Assembly: GCA_023424865.1 (NCBI GenBank) | Contig: JAFADM010000610.1 | Span: forward strand, 1-21,471 | Length of the DNA: 21,471 nucleotides | Source: Bacillota bacterium | GTDB lineage: Bacteria; Bacillota_A; Clostridia; DSM-8532 | Direction of reading: 5' to 3' | In this document: positions 16,129 through 21,471 of the stretch, one piece after another | Layout: every line of letters begins with the position of its first letter | How positions within the stretch are numbered: the first letter of the stretch is position 1 | The notes under the pieces: generated by a model | What the model was told of the DNA's origin: nothing | Databases searched by the model: none | What the model saw: the letters and a program-made list of their open reading frames with translations, nothing else | Program-made: the position numbers and the translations under genes

Positions 16129-16755
16129 ATGAAATCAATCGCCGTATTTGTTACAAGCCAGGGCCGCACGGCAGGGCTGGATGACGAAGGATTTGTAAAA
16201 TGCTACAGTAAGGTTGGTAATATCTGGCATGTGGAGCAGTCCGTTCCCTTTACCCTCAAAGATATTAAAAGTGTAGGAGAAATACGCCGGAGCATCGGCA
16301 CCATGCTGGGTTCCCTCAGTGATTCCAGGGTTTTTGTGGCAAAGGAAATCGCAGGCCAGCTTTATCATCTTTTAGAAGCCGGTGACTTTAACAGCTATGA
16401 GATAGACGGCGTACCGGAAGCCTTTCTCAATGCGGTTCTAAGGGAGGAAGAGGCCGAGGAGGCCAGAAACGCCGCATTAGCTACAAACCAGGACAATAAT
16501 CCCTACTTCCCGGAAAAAACAACGGAGGACGGCTGCTATTCCCTTAATATGAAAACCCTTTTGATGAACCGGCCGGAGCTATCCACCAAAAAAGCGCTGC
16601 TGCCCTTTTTAAAAGAGGTAGCCTTTAAACGGCTGGAGATTGTTTTGGATCATTTGCCGCCCTGGTTTGAATCGGAACTTGATAAAATGGGCTATGCCTA
16701 TGTGTCGTCTCAGGTAGCCATGAACGAATGCTTTGTGACAATAGTACCCAAGTAA
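16129..16755 (+). CDS. AnfO-family protein (Fe-only nitrogenase accessory-like)
   Basis: This 208-residue soluble protein resembles AnfO, a family named after a gene in Fe-only nitrogenase clusters. The N-terminus IAVFVTSQGRTAGLDDEGFVKCY and the middle RRSIGTMLGSLSDSRVFVAKEI, where the family compares nucleotide-independent 'no-membrane' alpha/beta sequence, fit it. So does the C-terminal segment TKKALLPFLKEVAFKRLEIVLDHLPPWFESEL. A Glu/Ala-rich linker covers residues 112-122. There is no nitrogenase, nifB or molybdenum gene next to it, and AnfO-like proteins also occur in anaerobes without an Anf system, so the role here is unknown. AAAAGGAGG stands about 12 nt before the ATG and a strong promoter lies upstream. 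The family call is from remembered sequence similarity and should be confirmed with a profile search. Confidence 0.65.
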   Translation: MKSIAVFVTSQGRTAGLDDEGFVKCYSKVGNIWHVEQSVPFTLKDIKSVGEIRRSIGTMLGSLSDSRVFVAKEIAGQLYHLLEAGDFNSYEIDGVPEAFLNAVLREEEAEEARNAALATNQDNNPYFPEKTTEDGCYSLNMKTLLMNRPELSTKKALLPFLKEVAFKRLEIVLDHLPPWFESELDKMGYAYVSSQVAMNECFVTIVPK

Positions 16756-16764
16756 ACTCTCCCT

Positions 16765-16793
16765 TTGTATGACACAGCCTCCTATGATATAAT
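16765..16793 (+). promoter_or_regulatory. Promoter of lepA
   Basis: TTGTAT (16765-16770) and a perfect TATAAT (16788-16793) with a 17-nt spacer lie just after the AnfO-like stop. The leader is about 95 nt and contains only a small CGAGG/CCTCG hairpin. Confidence 0.75.
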
Positions 16794-16893
16794 AAGTTAC
16801 CGTACCGGAAGGGTTCTCTATTCGGTGCACGAGGTACATTGCCTCGCTTGATACGTCCTATTCATGAAATATACGGAGCATTGAGGTTAACGG

Positions 16894-18702
16894 ATGGGAA
16901 ACAGACAGGAAAAAATCAGAAATTTTTGTATTATCGCGCATATTGATCACGGTAAATCCACTCTGGCGGACAGGCTTCTGGAACTCACAGGCGCTCTTAC
17001 CGAAAGGGAAATGGAGGCCCAGGTTCTGGACAATATGGATATTGAACGGGAACGGGGTATTACCATAAAGGCTCAGGCTGTTCGCATGATCTATAAGGAT
17101 GAGAACGGTGAGGAGTATATCTTTAATTTAATCGACACTCCCGGACATGTGGACTTTAATTATGAGGTCTCAAGGAGTATTGCTGCCTGTGAAGGTGCTA
17201 TTCTGGTTGTGGATGCGTCCCAGGGTATTGAAGCTCAGACTCTGGCCAATGTCTATTTGGCCCTAGAGCACAATTTGGAAATCATGCCGGTCATTAATAA
17301 GGTGGATTTGCCCAGCGCCCGTCCGGAGGAAATTAAACGTGAAATTGAGGATGTTATCGGCCTTGAAGCCTTCGATGCCCCTCTGGTTTCAGCTAAAAGC
17401 GGCTTGAACGTGGCTGACGTTTTAAAGAAGGTTGTCCAGCTTGTTCCATGCCCCAAGGGGGATGAAAACGCGCCTACCCGCGCCCTTATTTTCGATTCCT
17501 ACTACGATACCTACAAGGGTGTCGTGGCTTATGTAAGGGTAAAGGAGGGCAGTATCACCCTGGGCCAGTCTATCCGAATGATGCATACGGGCAAGGAGTT
17601 TGTTGTAACTGAGCTTGGCTATATGCGCCCCGGAGGGCTTATTCCTTCCGACAAGCTTTTGTCGGGTGAAGTGGGCTTTGTGTGCGGAAGCATTAAAAAC
17701 GTGAGAGACTGCCGGGTCGGCGATACCATAACCACTTCGGAAAAGCCTGCGAAGGAGCCTCTTGAAGGCTATAAAAAGGCCGTTCCCATGGTTTTTTGCG
17801 GTATTTACCCCGCCGACGGCTCCAAATACGGAGATTTAAGAGATTCACTGGAAAAACTCCAGCTTAACGATGCAGCTCTTATGTTTGAGCCGGAAACCTC
17901 CGTTGCTTTGGGCTTTGGTTTCCGCTGCGGTTTCCTGGGTCTGCTTCACATGGAAATTATTCAGGAACGGTTGGAACGGGAATACAATCTGGACCTTATT
18001 ACCACAGCTCCCAGCGTTATCTATAAGATAAAAAAGACCAACGGCGAAATCATAGAGCTGGATAACCCCACCAATATGCCTGACGTTTCCATTATTGAAT
18101 CCATGGAAGAGCCTATTGTTAAAGCAACCATCATGTCTCCCACCGAGTATGTTGGAAATATTATGGAGCTTTGCCAGGAACGAAGGGGAATTTATATTGG
18201 CATGGAATATATGGAGGCCACTCGTGTAATGCTCCATTACACCATGCCCTTAAATGAAATTATTTATGACTTTTTTGATGCGCTTAAGTCCAGAACTAAG
18301 GGTTATGCATCCCTGGATTATGAGCTGGAAGGCTACAGGGAATCCAATCTTGTAAGGCTGGACATTAAAATGAATAATGATATTGTGGACGCCCTGTCCT
18401 TTATCGTTCATGCAGACAAGGCTTACGCCCGGGGACGGAGAATGGCTGAAAAGCTTAAGGACACCATACCCAGGCAGATGTTTGAAATACCCATACAGGC
18501 CTGTGTCGGCAATAAAATCATCGCCCGTGAAACCGTTAAGGCCTTTCGTAAGGATGTTCTGGCAAAATGCTACGGTGGCGATATTTCCCGTAAAAGGAAG
18601 CTTCTTGAAAAACAGAAGGAGGGCAAAAAGCGCATGCGCCAGGTAGGGAATGTGGAAGTGCCCCAGGAAGCCTTTATGAGCGTTCTTAAGCTGGATACCT
18701 GA
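16894..18702 (+). CDS. lepA: Elongation factor 4 (LepA), back-translocating GTPase
   Basis: LepA/EF4 is a ribosome-bound GTPase that affects translocation and ribosome assembly. It has 602 residues, the usual length. GTPase motifs: P-loop AHIDHGKST (residues 15-23), DTPGHVDF (D81), NKVD (N135) and SAKSG. EF-G-like domains II, III and V follow ([22 protein letters not shown]). The LepA-specific C-terminal domain has [19 protein letters not shown] and ends with [16 protein letters not shown] lies 7 nt before the ATG. It precedes hemW by 41 nt, the standard order in Bacillota. Confidence 0.97.
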   Translation: MGNRQEKIRNFCIIAHIDHGKSTLADRLLELTGALTEREMEAQVLDNMDIERERGITIKAQAVRMIYKDENGEEYIFNLIDTPGHVDFNYEVSRSIAACEGAILVVDASQGIEAQTLANVYLALEHNLEIMPVINKVDLPSARPEEIKREIEDVIGLEAFDAPLVSAKSGLNVADVLKKVVQLVPCPKGDENAPTRALIFDSYYDTYKGVVAYVRVKEGSITLGQSIRMMHTGKEFVVTELGYMRPGGLIPSDKLLSGEVGFVCGSIKNVRDCRVGDTITTSEKPAKEPLEGYKKAVPMVFCGIYPADGSKYGDLRDSLEKLQLNDAALMFEPETSVALGFGFRCGFLGLLHMEIIQERLEREYNLDLITTAPSVIYKIKKTNGEIIELDNPTNMPDVSIIESMEEPIVKATIMSPTEYVGNIMELCQERRGIYIGMEYMEATRVMLHYTMPLNEIIYDFFDALKSRTKGYASLDYELEGYRESNLVRLDIKMNNDIVDALSFIVHADKAYARGRRMAEKLKDTIPRQMFEIPIQACVGNKIIARETVKAFRKDVLAKCYGGDISRKRKLLEKQKEGKKRMRQVGNVEVPQEAFMSVLKLDT

Positions 18703-18743
18703 GAAAGGATTCGGCTTATACCTGTGCCTGTTGTTTTGAATTC

Positions 18744-19880
18744 ATGAGAAAGAATCTTGGACTTTATATTCATATACCCTTTTGCGCAAGCAAATGCCAT
18801 TACTGCGACTTTACGTCCTACCCCGGGCAGGAGATGCTCTGGGAGGCTTACACCGACGCCGTATGCAAGGAGCTTGAGCTTAAAGCGCCTCTTTTTAAGG
18901 AGCAGGCGCTGACATCTGTTTTTATAGGCGGGGGGACACCCTCGCTTATTTCGCCTCTCGGCATTGTTAAAATAATGACTGTCTTAAAGCAGAGCTTTCT
19001 GGTGGTTCCCGAAGCGGAGATTTCCATAGAGTCAAATCCCGGAACCCTGGACGAAAGAAAGCTGGCTCTGTACAGGCAAAGCGGTATTAACCGGCTGAGC
19101 ATTGGTCTTCAATCCTCAAACCCCGCACTTTTAAAAGCGCTGGGACGTATTCATACACCGGAGCAGTTTGACCTGGCGGTTAGAATAGCCCGCCAGGAAG
19201 GCTTTTCCAACATCAATGGGGATATTCTCATGGGAATACCCCAACAAAGCATGGCGGCGTTTATGGATACCGTGGAGCATTTGGGAGATTTAAATCTTGA
19301 GCATATTTCCTGCTACAGCTTGAAGATAGAAGAAAATACGGTATTTGGCCGTATGGAGGAAGAGGGCAGGCTCGAAAGTGTTGACGAGGAACTGGATCGA
19401 GCCATGTATGCCTCTGCCATGAAATATTTCGGAAGTCTTGGCTTTGAGCACTATGAAATATCCAATTTTGCGAAACCCCGGCACCAGTGCCTTCATAATA
19501 TAAACTACTGGGAGGGGGGGAATTATGTGGCTGCGGGTGCAGGAGCCCATGCCTACACTCATGGAAGAAGATATGCCAACACCCCCGATATTAAAGCTTA
19601 TATTAAAAGTATTGAGGAAGGCCGCCCCCTATTGGTTGAGGATGAAGAAATCGGCCCTGAAACGGCAATCTCCGAAAAAATAATTTTAGGCCTTCGGATG
19701 CGCCGTGGTATTGATCTTGGAAGGCTTTCACAGGAATACGGGAGAGATCTGAATGTTCAATATAAGGGAATTTTGTCGAAACTTGTCTCATTTGCCCTTG
19801 TTGAACAGCAGAATTCTGTGATAAAATTGACAAAAAAAGGTTTGGACTTGGCAAATCAGGTTTGGATGGAATTTATTTAA
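18744..19880 (+). CDS. hemW: Radical SAM heme chaperone HemW
   Basis: HemW is a radical SAM [4Fe-4S] protein once annotated as oxygen-independent coproporphyrinogen oxidase; it is now regarded as a heme chaperone that delivers heme to respiratory proteins. It has 378 residues. It begins LGLYIHIPFC with the cluster motif C14-x3-C18-x2-C21 (CASKCHYC), then GGGTPSLI, IESNPGTL, GINRLSIGLQS, GDILMGIPQQ and a HemN_C domain ending near residue 370. The conserved start fits ATG 18744, but no clear Shine-Dalgarno site precedes it, which may lower translation. It follows lepA directly. In clostridia the next gene is usually hrcA; here a CheA-like gene follows instead. Confidence 0.94.
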   Translation: MRKNLGLYIHIPFCASKCHYCDFTSYPGQEMLWEAYTDAVCKELELKAPLFKEQALTSVFIGGGTPSLISPLGIVKIMTVLKQSFLVVPEAEISIESNPGTLDERKLALYRQSGINRLSIGLQSSNPALLKALGRIHTPEQFDLAVRIARQEGFSNINGDILMGIPQQSMAAFMDTVEHLGDLNLEHISCYSLKIEENTVFGRMEEEGRLESVDEELDRAMYASAMKYFGSLGFEHYEISNFAKPRHQCLHNINYWEGGNYVAAGAGAHAYTHGRRYANTPDIKAYIKSIEEGRPLLVEDEEIGPETAISEKIILGLRMRRGIDLGRLSQEYGRDLNVQYKGILSKLVSFALVEQQNSVIKLTKKGLDLANQVWMEFI

Positions 19881-19897
19881 AGTTTAAGGATCCGATG

Positions 19898-19920
19898 AAG
19901 GGGCGGCTGCCTCTTTAATT
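19898..19920 (+). terminator. Weak terminator-like hairpin after hemW
   Basis: AAGGGGC (19898-19904) pairs with GCCTCTT (19909-19915) around GGCT, including one G-U pair, followed by TAATT. The short stem and poor U tract make partial termination or no effect possible. Confidence 0.35.
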
Positions 19921-19947
19921 CGGCAAGAATGACGGGAGGCGTCGGGC

Positions 19948-21219
19948 ATGGAAAATCGCGAGGAGAAAAACATCACAGCTGCTGCACCGGGTCTTGCAGA
20001 AATCAGCATCAGCTATCTGGAGGATTTTGTTCTGGAAATAAAGGAAATACTTGACGAAGTCGATCTGGAGCTTGTTAACCTGGAGATGGATCCTGGCAAT
20101 AAGGACTACATAAACGCTATTTACTGCAGCTTCCATACGGTGAAAGGCCTTGCGGGGCTTATTAATACAGGGGCGGGAGTTAAAATTGCCACTGCCACGG
20201 AAGAGCTTCTGGAAGCCGTTCGGAAATACAGTCCTGTCGCTGGAAAAATGATAATCAATCTGGTGCTTGATTCAGTCTCCTATTTGAAAAAAATCTGTGA
20301 GGACAGCCATTATATAGAAGGTGAAAAGGTTTCCGCCGATATTGAAAATCATGTCCGCAGTCTGGAGCGGCAAAAGACGGAAATTTATCTTGAATCAAGG
20401 CAGCCTTTGGGCAAGGAGCTGCGCATCGGTGAGATCCTTGTAGAGGAAGGTGCTATTGTACGTTCCGATGTGGAGGATGTGCTTCGCAAGCAAAGCGAAA
20501 TGTACAATAAAATGAAGTTCGGTGAAATCGTTCTTCGTGAAAAGAAGGTGGACGCTTCTGAAATTATTAAGGCTATACGTCTTCAGAAGGTACGCAATTC
20601 CGGTGTACCGGATCAGTATGTCAAAATTCCGCTGGAGAGGCTGGATCAAATCATCGGAATTATCAATACCGTAAGCGGCATCTACGACTCGGTCAGAGAC
20701 GAGGCGGTGCTCCGGTTCGGCAGCAATGATTCCCTTACCATTGAAGCCTCCAAGGCCTTTCATCTTCTTGATGATGTGCGCAGCATACTCAAGGAGCTTC
20801 GTATGGTTACCCTTCAGCAAACCTTTCAGAAGCTGACACGGGTAGCTTGTTCACTTATTGAGGAAAAGCACCTGGAGATCATGTTTTCCACCATGGGTGA
20901 GAACATGGAGGTTGATAAGGAAATTGCCGATAAAATTTCCAATCCTATGGGGGAGCTGGTGCGCCTTATTCTTGAAAAGGCATACTCCGACGGGGAAAAC
21001 AGGGAGAAGAAGTTTGGTAGTCTTGAAATTGTGGCCTATGAAGAGGCGGACAAAATTCACATTGCCATAACCGGCGATTCCTGTGTGGATATTGAGGAGC
21101 TCACCGGGGATTCGGTATACCTGGATGCGGCATCCAAGCTGAAGGTGCTTAAATGCGAGCTTTCCGCCGATGACATGAGCAGCGAAGGCATTCGTGTTGA
21201 AATTAAAATTCAAAGATAA
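19948..21219 (+). CDS. CheA-like protein with HPt domain and degenerate kinase region
   Basis: This 423-residue protein has the layout of a CheA relative. An HPt (P1) domain covers about residues 19-115, with the phosphorylatable H63 in SFHTVKGLAGL. A helical linker at about 155-217 carries two repeats (IGEILVEEGAIVRSDVEDVLRKQ-like and FGEIVLREKKVDASEIIKAIR) resembling MshEN/GspE N-terminal modules. A P3 dimerisation region follows (YVKIPLERLDQIIGIIN, LRMVTLQQTFQKLTRV). In the kinase domain, the N-box Asn of CheA (LVRNxxDHG) is replaced by L340 in ELVRLILEKA. No DxGxG loop or G2 box is present, and only the terminal strand-helix remnant remains. There is no CheW-like P5 domain. It may be a phosphotransfer or dimer-partner protein. 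GGGAGG precedes the ATG by 8 nt. It sits between hemW and a CIRCE promoter. Confidence 0.8.
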   Translation: MENREEKNITAAAPGLAEISISYLEDFVLEIKEILDEVDLELVNLEMDPGNKDYINAIYCSFHTVKGLAGLINTGAGVKIATATEELLEAVRKYSPVAGKMIINLVLDSVSYLKKICEDSHYIEGEKVSADIENHVRSLERQKTEIYLESRQPLGKELRIGEILVEEGAIVRSDVEDVLRKQSEMYNKMKFGEIVLREKKVDASEIIKAIRLQKVRNSGVPDQYVKIPLERLDQIIGIINTVSGIYDSVRDEAVLRFGSNDSLTIEASKAFHLLDDVRSILKELRMVTLQQTFQKLTRVACSLIEEKHLEIMFSTMGENMEVDKEIADKISNPMGELVRLILEKAYSDGENREKKFGSLEIVAYEEADKIHIAITGDSCVDIEELTGDSVYLDAASKLKVLKCELSADDMSSEGIRVEIKIQR

Positions 21220-21261
21220 AGCGCCAGCAATTTATAAAAGTATAAGCTAAAATGCGAAGCC

Positions 21262-21302
21262 TTCGCGGCTGTCTTTACCATGATGCCGCGGAGGTTTTTT
21301 TT
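21262..21302 (+). terminator. Intrinsic terminator after the CheA-like gene
   Basis: CCTTCGCGGC pairs with GCCGCGGAGG (10 bp, one G-U pair) around a loop of about 15 nt, followed by eight T residues. This should end the lepA-hemW-CheA-like transcript and isolate the downstream heat-shock promoter. Confidence 0.85.
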
Positions 21303-21401
21303 CATTTGTCAGACATTTAAAGGCTACGATGCCTACTATGACATAGGGTAGCAAACCCTGTCTAAAACCGGCAAAAATTTGCCATAAGAAGGGCAATCCC
21401 C

Positions 21402-21430
21402 TTGACAAAGGTGCCGCACAATGCTATTTT
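21402..21430 (+). promoter_or_regulatory. Heat-shock operon promoter at the right edge
   Basis: TTGACA (21402-21407) and TATTTT (21425-21430) are 17 nt apart. TGC directly before the -10 box makes an extended -10. The CIRCE operator begins 10 nt after it, around the expected transcription start. Confidence 0.8.
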
Positions 21431-21440
21431 AAAAATAGCG

Positions 21441-21467
21441 TTAGCACTCAATGAGTGAGAGTGCTAA
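21441..21467. promoter_or_regulatory. CIRCE element (HrcA operator)
   Basis: TTAGCACTC at 21441-21449 and GAGTGCTAA at 21459-21467 are separated by exactly 9 nt. This matches the CIRCE consensus with no mismatch. HrcA binds it to repress hrcA-grpE-dnaK-dnaJ or groESL operons, and the controlled gene lies beyond the window. Confidence 0.97.
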
Positions 21468-21471
21468 CAAT

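Noticed and set aside
1..21471. CRISPR array, transposon, integrase or phage module
   Set aside because: No spaced direct repeats, no transposase or integrase coding sequence and no terminal repeats flanking a cargo region were seen.

Overview
The window looks like chromosomal DNA from an anaerobic member of the Bacillota, most likely class Clostridia. The signs are strong AGGAGG-type ribosome binding sites, sigma-A-like promoters (TTGAAA-17-TATAAT, TTGTAT-17-TATAAT), lipoprotein signal peptides, a CIRCE heat-shock operator, a DUF1540 protein, a ferredoxin-tailed DUF362 protein and oxygen-sensitive Fe-S enzymes. Base composition is moderate, not the very low GC of many clostridia. The species cannot be named from this sequence alone. 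Every gene except one (a ZIP metal transporter) lies on the + strand. No stretch longer than about 290 bases lacks a gene. I see no tRNA, rRNA, CRISPR array, insertion sequence or phage gene.

Layout. (1) 1-3030: the 3' part of a sugar ABC transporter binding lipoprotein, an intrinsic terminator, then L-fucose isomerase and another terminator-like hairpin, which form a deoxysugar-use locus. (2) 3236-5980: a DUF4015 glycoside-hydrolase-like lipoprotein and a DUF362 plus 2x[4Fe-4S] protein. (3) 6190-9297: a stand-alone CheX-like phosphatase, the tRNA methyltransferase TrmL, a phosphofructokinase homologue whose catalytic motifs are altered, and a DUF2156 acyltransferase-like protein. (4) 9294-14562: a purine operon, purE-purF-purM-purN-purD, with a promoter and a terminator-like hairpin in its leader. 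(5) 14739-15842: a DUF1540 mini-protein and a convergent ZIP transporter. (6) 16129-21219: an AnfO-family protein, lepA, hemW and a CheA-like protein that has lost its ATPase core. (7) 21402-21467: a promoter overlapping or abutting a CIRCE element that drives a gene beyond the right edge, probably hrcA-grpE-dnaK-dnaJ or groESL.

How the genes relate. PurE, PurF, PurM, PurN and PurD cover steps 1, 2, 3, 5 and 6 of IMP synthesis; purC and purH, which often sit among them in clostridia, are missing here. lepA-hemW followed by a CIRCE site is the usual clostridial lead-in to the hrcA/dnaK heat-shock operon, but a CheA-like gene has been placed in between.

The most unusual items are the phosphofructokinase homologue (GGDGS/GGDDT replaced by GGINT, and PKTIDND replaced by PRTIENE) and the HPt-containing CheA-like protein without a usable kinase domain. 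I found no clearly new multi-gene defence or mobile system.
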